Source: Hydrogenophaga intermedia
Lineage (GTDB): Bacteria > Pseudomonadota > Gammaproteobacteria > Burkholderiales > Burkholderiaceae_C
Direction: 5' to 3'
Assembly (NCBI RefSeq): GCF_000723405.1
Contig: NZ_CCAE010000014.1
Location: forward strand, 1 to 64,000
DNA: 64,000 bases
In this document: positions 11,259 through 19,188 of the stretch, piece by piece
Layout of the letters: the number at the start of each line of letters is the position of its first letter
Position numbering within the stretch: the stretch's first letter is position 1
Made by a program: the position numbers and the translations under genes
The notes under the pieces: model-generated
Seen by the model: only the letters and a program-made list of their open reading frames with translations
What the model was told of the DNA's origin: nothing
Database searches by the model: none

Positions 11259-12944
11259 TCACATTCCCGCGTAGTTCGGTCCGCCCCCGCCCTCCGGCGT
11301 CACCCACACGATGTTCTGCGTCGGGTCCTTGATGTCGCAGGTCTTGCAGTGCACGCAGTTCTGCGCGTTGATCTGCAGGCGGTCCTCGCCGGCGTCGGTC
11401 TTCACGAACTCGTACACGCCGGCCGGGCAGTAGCGGCTCTCGGGGCCCGCATAGGTCGCCAGGTTCACCTGCACCGGCACCGCGCTGTTCTTCAGCGTCA
11501 GGTGCGCGGGCTGGTTCTCCTCGTGGTTGGTGTTGGAGACGAACACGCTGGAGAGGCGGTCGAAGGTGATGACGCCGTCGGCCTTGGGGTAGGCGATCCT
11601 GGGCATCTGGTCGGCCGGCTTCAGGTACTCGTGGTCGGGCTTGTCGCGGTGCAGCGTCCAGGGCGGGGCGCTCACGCCGATCTTGGGCAGGAACCACTGC
11701 TCGATGCCGGTCATGAGCTTGCCCATCAGGGGGCCCTTCTTGAACCAGGCCTTGAAGTTGCGCGTCTGCCAAAGTTCTTCGTGCAGCCAGCTCTTCTCGA
11801 ACGCCGCGGGGTAGGCCGAGAGCTCGTCGCTGGAACGCCCGGCGGTCACGGCCTCGTAAGCGGCCTCGGCACACAGCATGCCGCTCTTGATGGCTGCGTG
11901 GCTGCCCTTGATGCGCGCGGCGTTGAGGTAGCCCGCATCGCAGCCCACCAGCGCGCCGCCGGGGAACACGGTCTTGGGCATGGCTTGCGGTGTGCCGTTG
12001 TTGATGGCGCGCGCGCCGTAGCCCAGGCGCTTGCCGCCCTCGATGTGCGCCTTGATGGCCGGGTGCGTCTTCCAGCGCTGCATTTCCTCGAAGGGCGAGA
12101 GCCAGGGGTTGCTGTAGTCCAGGCCGATGACGAAGCCCAGCGTGACCTTGTTGTCCTCCAGGTGGTAGAGGAAGCCGCCGCCGAAGGTGTCGTCCGTCAT
12201 GGGCCAGCCGGCGGTGTGCACCACCAGGCCCGGCTTGGCCTTGTCGGCCGGGATCTCCCACAGCTCCTTCACGCCGATGGCCCAGCTCGACGGGTCCTTG
12301 CCCTTGTCGAGGTCGAACTTGCCGATGAGTTGCTTGCCCAGGTGGCCGCGCGCGCCCTCGGCGAACACGGTGTACTTGGCGTGCAGCTCCATGCCGAGCT
12401 GGAAGGCCTCGGTGGGCTCGCCGTCCTTGCCGATGCCCTGATTGCCCGTGGCCACGCCTTTCACCGAGCCGTCGTCGTTGTAGAGGATCTCGGCGGCGGT
12501 GAAGCCGGGGAAGATCTCCACGCCCAGGGCCTCGGCCTGCTCGGCCAGCCACTTCACCACGTTGCCCAGGCTGATGACGTAGCAGCCGTCGTTGTGGAAG
12601 TTGCGCGGCATCAGGAAGTCGGGCGTGCGGCTGGAGCCCGTCTCGCTGAGCATGAGCAAATCATCACCGGTGACGGGCTGATTCAAGGGCGCACCGCGCT
12701 CCTTCCAGTCGGGGAACAGCTCGTTGATGCCACGCGGATCCATCACCGCACCCGAGAGGATGTGCGCACCGGGCTCGGAGCCTTTCTCCAGCACGCAGAC
12801 GTTGACCTCGGTGCCTTTCTCGGCGGCCAGTTGCTTCAGGCGGATGGCGGTGGACAGGCCGGCCGGGCCGGCGCCGACCACGACCACGTCGTATTCCATG
12901 GCTTCGCGGGGGCCGAACCGGGCCAGGATCTCGTCATGCGTCAT
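11259..12944 (-). CDS. Electron-transfer flavoprotein-ubiquinone oxidoreductase
   Basis: A 561-residue inner-membrane-associated enzyme passing electrons from ETF, reduced in fatty- and amino-acid oxidation, into the quinone pool. FAD binding is seen as YDVVVVGAGPAGLSTAIRL near residues 18-36, and the C-terminal 4Fe-4S site as CPAGVYE plus NCVHCKTCDIKDP. The length and C-terminal ending GGGGPNYAG are usual for the family. The ATG at 12944 is used; a second Met just before YDVVVV is possible. It is divergent from an SDR gene across a 133-bp gap holding a palindrome (13048-13059) that could tie it to fatty-acid control. Confidence 0.95.
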   Translation of the reverse strand: MTHDEILARFGPREAMEYDVVVVGAGPAGLSTAIRLKQLAAEKGTEVNVCVLEKGSEPGAHILSGAVMDPRGINELFPDWKERGAPLNQPVTGDDLLMLSETGSSRTPDFLMPRNFHNDGCYVISLGNVVKWLAEQAEALGVEIFPGFTAAEILYNDDGSVKGVATGNQGIGKDGEPTEAFQLGMELHAKYTVFAEGARGHLGKQLIGKFDLDKGKDPSSWAIGVKELWEIPADKAKPGLVVHTAGWPMTDDTFGGGFLYHLEDNKVTLGFVIGLDYSNPWLSPFEEMQRWKTHPAIKAHIEGGKRLGYGARAINNGTPQAMPKTVFPGGALVGCDAGYLNAARIKGSHAAIKSGMLCAEAAYEAVTAGRSSDELSAYPAAFEKSWLHEELWQTRNFKAWFKKGPLMGKLMTGIEQWFLPKIGVSAPPWTLHRDKPDHEYLKPADQMPRIAYPKADGVITFDRLSSVFVSNTNHEENQPAHLTLKNSAVPVQVNLATYAGPESRYCPAGVYEFVKTDAGEDRLQINAQNCVHCKTCDIKDPTQNIVWVTPEGGGGPNYAGM

Positions 12945-13047
12945 GGGGGGTCTCGCTCATAATGTTTGACAACCTCCGGCCGCTCTCCTTTGCGAAGGGC
13001 TCTTGTCCCGGAGTGGACCGCATTTTATGCGGCGACCGCACAAAATC

Positions 13048-13059
13048 GAACGACCGTTC
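13048..13059. promoter_or_regulatory. Candidate TetR-type operator GAACGACCGTTC
   Basis: A perfect inverted repeat with 5-bp arms (GAACG/CGTTC) and a 2-bp centre, placed 18 bp before the SDR start codon and about 105 bp before the ETF-QO start, in their shared divergent promoter region. The GAACG-N2-CGTTC form resembles operators of TetR-family regulators of fatty-acid degradation. The resemblance is from memory; no regulator gene is next to it. Confidence 0.45.
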
Positions 13060-13077
13060 ACATTTGGGAGCCTCAGC

Positions 13078-13860
13078 ATGGCCTACACCCTCGATCTCTC
13101 GGGCCGCGTGGCCCTCATCACCGGCGCGTCCAGCGGCCTGGGCGCGCAGTTCGCCAAGACGCTGGCGCAGGCCGGCGCGGCCGTGGTGCTGGCCAGCCGT
13201 CGCACCGACCGCCTGATGAACCTGCGCGCGCACATCGAGGCCGAAGGCGGCGCGGCACACGTGGTGGCGCTGGACGTGACGGACCTGGCCTCGATCAAGG
13301 CCGCCATCGCGCACGCGGAGACCGAGGTCGGCCCCATCGACATCCTCATCAACAACTCGGGCGTGAGCACCACGCAGCGCCTGCAGGACGTGACGGAGGC
13401 CGACTACGACTTCGTCTTCGACACCAACACCAAGGGCGCCTTCTTCGTGGCGCAAGAGGTGGGCAAGCGCATGATCGCGCGCGCCAAGGGCGCGGCACCG
13501 GGCACGTTCGTTGGGGGGCGCATCGTCAACATCGCGTCGATGGCGGGGCTGAAGGTGCTGCCGCAGATCGGCGTGTACTGCATGAGCAAGGCCGCCGTGG
13601 TGCAGATGACCAAGGCCATGGCGCTGGAGTGGGGCCGCTTCGGCATCAACGTCAATGCCATCTGCCCCGGCTACATCGACACCGAGCTCAACCACGAGCA
13701 CTGGAAGACCGAGCAAGGCAGGAAGCTCATCGAAATGACGCCGCGCAAGCGCCTGGGGCAGGCCAGCGACCTGGACGCGCTGCTGGTGATGCTGTGCTCG
13801 AACGAAAGCCATTTCGTGAACGGCGCCGTGATCGCGGCCGACGACGGCTTCGGCGCGTAG
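13078..13860 (+). CDS. SDR family oxidoreductase
   Basis: A 260-residue classical short-chain dehydrogenase/reductase. The cofactor loop is TGASSGLG (residues 15-22), followed by NNSG and the catalytic S154, Y167 and K171 (IASMAG, VYCMSK). The C-terminal part NAICPGYIDTELN is typical of acyl- or hydroxyacyl-linked SDRs. The start at 13078 is chosen over an upstream in-frame codon because GGGAG precedes it and the beta-1 strand follows. It is the first gene of an SDR-EamA-thioesterase operon divergent from ETF-QO. Together with the thioesterase, an acyl-CoA substrate is plausible but not shown. Confidence 0.9.
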   Translation: MAYTLDLSGRVALITGASSGLGAQFAKTLAQAGAAVVLASRRTDRLMNLRAHIEAEGGAAHVVALDVTDLASIKAAIAHAETEVGPIDILINNSGVSTTQRLQDVTEADYDFVFDTNTKGAFFVAQEVGKRMIARAKGAAPGTFVGGRIVNIASMAGLKVLPQIGVYCMSKAAVVQMTKAMALEWGRFGINVNAICPGYIDTELNHEHWKTEQGRKLIEMTPRKRLGQASDLDALLVMLCSNESHFVNGAVIAADDGFGA

Positions 13861-14841
13861 ATGAGCACCCCCCGCGCCGCCTTCGGCGTCACCCCCCAGG
13901 GGGCAACACCTGCGGCCGGGCAAAGCCCGTTCCGCGGTGTTTCTGGGTTGGGGGTCCTCGCTGGCCTCGGGGCTGGCGCCTTTTGGGGCACCACGTTTGT
14001 TGCCCCTTTGGTCGTGCCCGCGTTCGGCACGGTCGATCTCACCGTGGGCCGCTTCCTCGTCTGCGGGCTGCTGTCGCTGGTGCTGCTGCTGTGGGCCGCG
14101 CTGCGCGGCGAGGCGCGCTGGCCCTCGGCGCCGCAGGCCTGGGCCGCGCTGGGCCTGAGCCTGCTGGGCTACACGGGCTACTACCTGCTGCTGGTGCTGG
14201 CCATTCAGGCGGCGGGCGCTGCGTTGCCGGTGCTCATCATCGGCACCATTCCCTTGTGGGTGATGCTGCTGGGCAAGCCGCAGGGCCTGCGCTGGCGCGC
14301 GCTGTTGCCGGGGCTGGTGCTCACGGCCGCGGGCATCGCGCTGATGATGCGGTCCAGCGCGCACGGCGGCGGGGGCGGCGCCGGCTCGAATCTGTGGATG
14401 GGCGTGTTGCTCGCGGCGTTGGCCACGGCTTCGTGGACGGCCTTCGGTCTGCTCAACGCGCGCTGGCTGGCGCGCCATCCCGAGGTCAACTCCACGCTGT
14501 GGGCGAACTGGCTGGGCGTGGCCGCGGGCCTGGGCGCCATCGGCATCGCGGCGGTGGCGGGCAGCGCGCCCACTGAACTCATGGCGCAGCCGCGCTTCGG
14601 CCTGTTCGTGGCGGTGAGCCTGGTCACCGGCATTGGCGCGGCCTGGGTCGCGTCGGTGCTGTGGAACATGGCCAGCCGGCGGCTCAGCGCCAGCCTCGCG
14701 GGCCAACTCATCGTGAGCGAGACCGTCTTCGGCCTGCTCTACACCTTCGCCTGGAATGGGCAGTGGCCCGCCGCCGTGCAGTGGCTGGCGTGCGCGCTGT
14801 TCGTGCTGGGCATCCTTGCCTCCATTCGCGCCCACCGATGA
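13861..14841 (+). CDS. EamA/DMT-family membrane transporter
   Basis: A protein of 326 residues from the first ATG, with about ten hydrophobic segments in two EamA halves (GAFWGTTFVAPLVVPAFG and TASWTAFGLLNARWL mark the start of each). It is probably an inner-membrane exporter of a small metabolite; the substrate is unknown. The ATG at 13861 directly follows the SDR stop, but the first ~27 codons are translated from a GC-rich repeat that recurs at 56880-56961, so the native start could be TTG at 13948, just before the first membrane segment. It overlaps the thioesterase gene by an ATGA. Confidence 0.85.
   Translation: MSTPRAAFGVTPQGATPAAGQSPFRGVSGLGVLAGLGAGAFWGTTFVAPLVVPAFGTVDLTVGRFLVCGLLSLVLLLWAALRGEARWPSAPQAWAALGLSLLGYTGYYLLLVLAIQAAGAALPVLIIGTIPLWVMLLGKPQGLRWRALLPGLVLTAAGIALMMRSSAHGGGGGAGSNLWMGVLLAALATASWTAFGLLNARWLARHPEVNSTLWANWLGVAAGLGAIGIAAVAGSAPTELMAQPRFGLFVAVSLVTGIGAAWVASVLWNMASRRLSASLAGQLIVSETVFGLLYTFAWNGQWPAAVQWLACALFVLGILASIRAHR
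13867..13945 (+). repeat. GC-rich dispersed repeat, copy 1
   Basis: This stretch matches, in inverse orientation, 56880-56961. Shared blocks in order are CCCCCCGCGCCG, CCTTCGG, CGTCACCCCCCAGGGGGC, TGCGG, GGCAAAGCC and TCCGC. Each block can form a hairpin (CCCCCAGGGGG, GGCAAAGCC). Copy 1 lies at the 5' end of the EamA reading frame. The pattern resembles an intergenic element seen widely in Comamonadaceae genomes (recollection, not checked). Confidence 0.75.
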
Positions 14842-15260
14842 AATTCGAACTGCCCGAGAAGAAGAAACAGGTCCACCAGATGCGCATCCCCATCCGCTGG
14901 GGTGACATGGACGCCATGGGCCACGTGAACAACACGGTCTACTTCCGCTACCTGGAAACCATCCGCATCGACTGGATGCATTCCATCGGTTGCGAGCCCG
15001 ACCCGCGCGGCGAAGGCCCGGTGATCATCAACGCCTTCTGCACCTTCCACAAACAACTCGAGTTCCCGGGCGAGGTGATCGCCACCATGTACGTGAGCGA
15101 CACCGGCCGCAGCAGCTTCGAGAGCTGGTGCACGCTCACGCGCGCGGACGATCCCGACACGGTCTACGCCTCGGGCGGCGCCACCACGGTGTGGGTCAAT
15201 TTCCCGCAACAAAGGTCCGCGCCCATCCCGCCCTTGCTGCGCCAGCACCTCGACGCCTGA
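14838..15260 (+). CDS. Hot-dog-fold acyl-CoA thioesterase
   Basis: A 140-residue 4HBT-type thioesterase. The active-site block RWGDMDAMGHVNNTVYFRYLE (residues 20-40, including D23, D25 and the GHVNN turn) is clear, and the remainder follows the single hot-dog fold. It hydrolyses an acyl-CoA; the chain is unknown. The ATG at 14838 overlaps the EamA stop as ATGA, so translation is probably coupled, and it is the last gene of the SDR-EamA-thioesterase operon. Confidence 0.88.
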   Translation: MKFELPEKKKQVHQMRIPIRWGDMDAMGHVNNTVYFRYLETIRIDWMHSIGCEPDPRGEGPVIINAFCTFHKQLEFPGEVIATMYVSDTGRSSFESWCTLTRADDPDTVYASGGATTVWVNFPQQRSAPIPPLLRQHLDA

Positions 15261-15322
15261 CGCCCCGCGACGGGTCACAAATGCTTGCACCCCCGGGCGG
15301 CGATGCGCCCTAGCATGGCCCG

Positions 15323-16579
15323 ATGGTCCAGCCGCACCTCCCGAGCCTGAGCCGCGTTCTCGTGGCGCTGGGTGTGTGCGGCGTGCTGCTGTCCTGCGGT
15401 GGCGGGGGCAGCGGGGATGGGGATGCCGGTGGTTCGGGTGGAAGCGGTGGGGGCAACTCGCCGGGTTCGGGCAACTCGCCGGCCTTCATTCCCACCACCA
15501 CACCGGTCACCGTGACCGAAGTGGTGGCGGGTCTGTCCAGCCCGTGGGGCCTGGCCTTCCTGCCGGACGGGCGCATGCTCATCACCGGCCGCCTGGGCCA
15601 GCTCTTGTTGCTGTCCGCAGACGGCAGCACGCGGCAGACCATCACCGGTCTGCCCACCGGCTTGTCCACTGGCGGGCAAGGTGGCCTGCTTGACGTCGCC
15701 ATCGACCCGTCCTTCGCGAGCAACCGGCGCGTCTACTTCACGTTCTCCGAGGTCGACGCTGGCAATGCGTCGATCAATGGCACGGCGGTGGCGCGCGCGG
15801 AACTCGACGTGGGTTCGTCCAGCCTGGTCGGCCTCACCGTCATCTACCGCCAACTGCCCAAGGTGGCCAGCAGCGGGCATTTCGGTTCGCGCCTGGTGTT
15901 CGACGGCAGCGGCCACCTGTTCGTCACGCTGGGCGACCGCCAGAACGCCGACCAGGCCCCGTTCGCTCAGGACCTTTCGCGCGGCAACGGCAAGGTCGCG
16001 CGCATCACCACCAATGGCGATCCCGCGCCCGGCAACCCTTTCGCCGTCGGTCCTCAGGCGAGCTTCTGGAGCTACGGCCACCGCAACCCGCAGGGTGCCG
16101 CGCTGCGCCCGGGCACGGGCGAGCTGTGGATCAGCGAACATGGCCCGCAGGGCGGCGACGAGATCAACCGCGTGCTTGCCGGGCTCAACTACGGCTGGCC
16201 CGTCATCAGCCACGGCCAGCAGTACGGCACCACCACCCAGTGGGGCGAAGGCTCGGCCAAGGCCGGCATGGAGCAGCCGGTGTCGGTGTGGGAAAAGATC
16301 GATGGCACGCCCTGGGTGTCGGGTCAGAAAAGCTCCACCGCGCCGGCCGGCATGGCCTTCTTCACTGGCACCGGGCCCGCGCACTGGCAGGGCAGCCTGT
16401 TCGTGGGTGCGCTGGCGGGGCAAGCCCTGTGGCGGCTTCAGCTCGACGGCAATGTGGTGGTGGGCCGCGAGCGTTTCCTGACCTCGCTGGGCGAGCGCAT
16501 CCGCGACGTGCAACAGGGCCCGGACGGGCGCCTGTACCTGCTCACCGACAGCGGGCGGCTGCTGCGCGTCAACGCGTGA
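15323..16579 (+). CDS. PQQ-dependent sugar dehydrogenase-like lipoprotein
   Basis: A 418-residue exported protein of the glucose/sorbosone dehydrogenase (Asd/YliI) family. A lipobox LLSC gives C25 as the lipidated residue, followed by a Gly/Ser-rich tether to about residue 55. The six-bladed propeller then starts with SSPWGLAFLPDGRMLITGRLGQL and includes GGLLDVAIDPSF, GHFGSRLVFD, SYGHRNPQG, SEHGPQGGDEIN and LNYGWP, the family's cofactor and calcium region. It probably oxidises an aldose in the periplasm with PQQ and hands electrons to the respiratory chain. It stands alone; no PQQ synthesis genes are near. Confidence 0.9.
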   Translation: MVQPHLPSLSRVLVALGVCGVLLSCGGGGSGDGDAGGSGGSGGGNSPGSGNSPAFIPTTTPVTVTEVVAGLSSPWGLAFLPDGRMLITGRLGQLLLLSADGSTRQTITGLPTGLSTGGQGGLLDVAIDPSFASNRRVYFTFSEVDAGNASINGTAVARAELDVGSSSLVGLTVIYRQLPKVASSGHFGSRLVFDGSGHLFVTLGDRQNADQAPFAQDLSRGNGKVARITTNGDPAPGNPFAVGPQASFWSYGHRNPQGAALRPGTGELWISEHGPQGGDEINRVLAGLNYGWPVISHGQQYGTTTQWGEGSAKAGMEQPVSVWEKIDGTPWVSGQKSSTAPAGMAFFTGTGPAHWQGSLFVGALAGQALWRLQLDGNVVVGRERFLTSLGERIRDVQQGPDGRLYLLTDSGRLLRVNA

Positions 16580-16610
16580 GCGCCGCCCGGCCGCCGCCGC
16601 GGCTTACCGC

Positions 16611-16907
16611 TTACTGCTTGCTCTTCTTGAACTCGATGTCGTCGGCGTAGAGACGGCCATCGCGGCGGTCGATGTCCACTTCCACGTAGTGGCCCTCGCG
16701 CAGGTCTTCGAAGCGCTCGTAGTCGTTCTCGTAGTCCGTCTTGTCGGTCACGTAGATCACCTCGCTGGCGATGGTGAAGCTGCGCGCCGATTTGTCTATG
16801 GACTGGATGCGGCCCTTCATATCTTCCGCGTGGACGACACCGACACTCAGGGCCATGGCCGAGGCGATGAGGAAAGCGTGGATGCGGGACTTGTTGCTGC
16901 TGGACAT
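16611..16907 (-). CDS. Small secreted DUF1344/DUF5666-like protein
   Basis: A 98-residue protein with a signal peptide (residues 1-27, cleaved near VVHA/ED) and a small beta-barrel-like domain (MKGRIQSIDKSARSFTIASEVIYVTDKTDYE) of the type found in DUF1344 and DUF5666 proteins. GGAGGTT lies before the ATG. It is likely periplasmic; function unknown. It is convergent with the sugar dehydrogenase gene and not linked to other genes. Confidence 0.75.
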   Translation of the reverse strand: MSSSNKSRIHAFLIASAMALSVGVVHAEDMKGRIQSIDKSARSFTIASEVIYVTDKTDYENDYERFEDLREGHYVEVDIDRRDGRLYADDIEFKKSKQ

Positions 16908-17023
16908 GGTGAACCTCCAAAGTTGAAGCCCTCGTTCGATCGAGGCGTAGCCGATCGTGCCGCCTTTTCGGGTGGTTCGGCCGTGTCGGCCCGTAAAGGC
17001 GGCCTTGTCCTACAGGGGTGGGT

Positions 17024-17614
17024 TCACGCGGCCGACTTGGCCTTGGGCACGCGTCCGAGCAGGTAGAACTCGGGGTTGGGCGTCATGCCCGTGACGTTGG
17101 CCATGCGGTTCGAGAGCCCGAAGAAAGCGGTGATGGCCGTGATGTCCCAGATGTCCTCGTCGTCGAAGCCGTGCGCGTGCAGCGCGTCCATGTCGGCGTC
17201 GTCCACTTCGTTGGAGCGCAGGCAGACCTTGAGCGCGAAGTCGAGCATGGCGCGCTGGCGCGGCGTGATGTCGGCCTTGCGGTGGTTCACCGCCACCTGG
17301 TCGGCCACCAGGGGCTTCTTCTCGTAGATGCGCAGGATGGCGCCGTGCGCCACCACGCAGTAGAGGCAGCCGTTGGCCGCGCTGGTGGCGGTGACGATCA
17401 TCTCGCGCTCGCCCTTGGTGAGGCTGCCTGTCTCCTTCAGCATCAGCGCGTCGTGGTACGCGAAGAAGGCGCGCCATTCCTCGGGCCGGCGCGCCAGCGC
17501 GAGGAAGACGTTGGGGATGAAGCCCGACTTGTCCTGCACCTCGCGGATGCGGGCCTGGATGTCCTCGGGCAGGGCGTTGAGTTCGGGCAGCGGGTAGCGG
17601 TTCTTCTGCGGCAT
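17024..17614 (-). CDS. AhpD-like peroxidase-related protein
   Basis: A 196-residue protein of the carboxymuconolactone decarboxylase/AhpD fold, peroxidase-related subfamily. The redox centre C83-LY-C86 with H90 (NGCLYCVVAH) matches the CX2CX3H active site of alkylhydroperoxidases, and GFIPNVF and LTKGEREMIV are typical flanking blocks. It should reduce peroxides through a thiol donor, but a specific role is unknown. It is divergent from the CMD-domain gene starting at 17717; both share the fold but only this one keeps the CxxC. Confidence 0.88.
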   Translation of the reverse strand: MPQKNRYPLPELNALPEDIQARIREVQDKSGFIPNVFLALARRPEEWRAFFAYHDALMLKETGSLTKGEREMIVTATSAANGCLYCVVAHGAILRIYEKKPLVADQVAVNHRKADITPRQRAMLDFALKVCLRSNEVDDADMDALHAHGFDDEDIWDITAITAFFGLSNRMANVTGMTPNPEFYLLGRVPKAKSAA

Positions 17615-17716
17615 GGGTGTGTCTCCTGATCATTGGATGTGGCCAGCGCCAAGTATCGGCCAGGCCTGCGTTATCGTTGCGCCCGTCATCGAAACATCCG
17701 CCGCGAGGCCTTCTCC

Positions 17717-18103
17717 ATGAACCTGCCCGACGACCCCGAATTCCAGCGTGGCCTGGCCATGCGCACGCAAGTGATGGGCGACGACTTTGTCGCCAAGGCC
17801 TTCGGCGGCATGACGCCGTTCACCGAGCCCATGCAGCACCACATCACGCGCCGCGCCTGGGGCGATGTGTGGCAGCGCGGCGTGCTCGACCTGAAGACGC
17901 GCAGCCTCATCACCGTGGCCATGCTGGCCGCGCTGGGCAAGCAGCACGAGCTGAAAGGGCACGTGCGTGGTGCGCTCAACAACGGCGCCACGGCCCAGGA
18001 ATTGCAAGAGGTGCTGCTGCACGCCGCGGCTTACTGCGGCATTCCCACCGCCGTGGAGGCCTTCCGTACCGCCGCCAGCGTCGTCGATGGCGAAGGCACC
18101 TGA
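17717..18103 (+). CDS. Carboxymuconolactone decarboxylase family protein (PcaC-like)
   Basis: A 128-residue CMD-domain protein resembling gamma-carboxymuconolactone decarboxylase of the beta-ketoadipate pathway: RTQVMGDDFV..., LDLKTRSLITVAMLAALGKQHELKGHVRGALNNGAT and EVLLHAAAYCGIPTAVEAFR. No CxxC is present, in keeping with decarboxylase-type members. The start at 17717 is chosen for family length; the ribosome site is weak. It lies 37 bp before a Bug receptor gene on the same strand, so the pair may handle import and breakdown of an aromatic-derived acid. PcaC identity is likely but not certain since no other pca genes are adjacent. Confidence 0.8.
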   Translation: MNLPDDPEFQRGLAMRTQVMGDDFVAKAFGGMTPFTEPMQHHITRRAWGDVWQRGVLDLKTRSLITVAMLAALGKQHELKGHVRGALNNGATAQELQEVLLHAAAYCGIPTAVEAFRTAASVVDGEGT

Positions 18104-18140
18104 GCAAACGACCGATTCTTTTTTCTGGAGGACCCACCGA

Positions 18141-19103
18141 ATGAACCCGATCCTGTCCCGCCGCGCGGCCATCGCCGCCACCCTGGCCTTGGCCGCCGGC
18201 TTCGCGCACGCGCAGTCCAACGTCCGCATCCTCGTGGGCTTTCCGCCCGGGGGCGGCACCGACGCCATCGCGCGCATCCTGGCCGAGAAGCTGCACACCG
18301 AACTGGGCACCTCGGTGGTGGTGGAGAACAAGCCCGGCGCGGGCGGCCAGCTCGCGGGCCAGGCGCTGAAGGCCGCGCCGGCCGACGGCAGCACCGTCTT
18401 CCTCAGCCACGACCACAGCGTGAGCATCCTGCCGCTGACCATGAAGAACCCGGGCTTCGACCCGGCCAAGGACTTCGTGCCCGTGGCCGGTTTCGCCACC
18501 TTCGTGAACGCCGTGGCGCTGTCGGGCGGCACGCCCGCGCGCGACTTCAAAAGCTGGATCGACAGCGTGAAAGCCGCCGGCGGCAAGAGCACCGTGGGCA
18601 TTCCCGCGCCGGCCTCCACGCCGCAGTTCGCGGTGCAGGTGATCGGCAAGCAATACGGCCTGGACCTGGTGGCCGCGCCCTACCGCGGCAGCGCGCCCAT
18701 GATGGGCGACATGCTGGGCAACCAGATCCCGGCCGGTGTGGGCTCCGTGCCCGACTTCATCGAGAACCACAAGGCCGGCAAGCTGCGCGTGGTGGCCGTG
18801 ATGGGCACGCAGCGCCAGGCCGCGCTGCCCGAGGTGCCCACCTTCAGCGAACTCGGCATCAAGGGCTTCGAGGACGTGCCGTACTACGGCCTCTTCGCCC
18901 CCGCCGGCACGCCGGCGGCGGCGGTGGACAAACTCGGCGCGGCGGTGCGCAAAGTGATCGCCTTGCCCGACGTGCGCGAGAAGCTCTCGGCCATGGGCCT
19001 GACGGTGGGCCACATGAGCGGCGCCGAGCTGGGCAAGCGCGAAGCCGCCTACCGCGAGGTGTGGGCGCGCATCATCAAGGACAGCGGGTACCAGCCGCAG
19101 TGA
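18141..19103 (+). CDS. Bug-family tripartite tricarboxylate receptor protein
   Basis: A 320-residue periplasmic binding protein. The signal peptide is residues 1-25 (SRRAAIAATLALAAGFAHAQ). The Bug/TctC core shows ILVGFPPGGGTDAIARILAEKL, VVENKPGAGG, PYRGSAPMM, FAPAGTPAAAV. These proteins bind carboxylic acids, often without a dedicated transporter nearby, as here: no TctAB genes are adjacent. TGGAGGA lies nine bases before the ATG. It probably belongs with the PcaC-like gene upstream. Confidence 0.92.
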   Translation: MNPILSRRAAIAATLALAAGFAHAQSNVRILVGFPPGGGTDAIARILAEKLHTELGTSVVVENKPGAGGQLAGQALKAAPADGSTVFLSHDHSVSILPLTMKNPGFDPAKDFVPVAGFATFVNAVALSGGTPARDFKSWIDSVKAAGGKSTVGIPAPASTPQFAVQVIGKQYGLDLVAAPYRGSAPMMGDMLGNQIPAGVGSVPDFIENHKAGKLRVVAVMGTQRQAALPEVPTFSELGIKGFEDVPYYGLFAPAGTPAAAVDKLGAAVRKVIALPDVREKLSAMGLTVGHMSGAELGKREAAYREVWARIIKDSGYQPQ

Positions 19104-19188
19104 GGTGGGCGGGTCGGGCGCCCAGGGCCTGGAGCTGTATGAATTTTTGTGTTCGAATCGCTAAATCTAATCGTTTTGGCGCTCGAAT

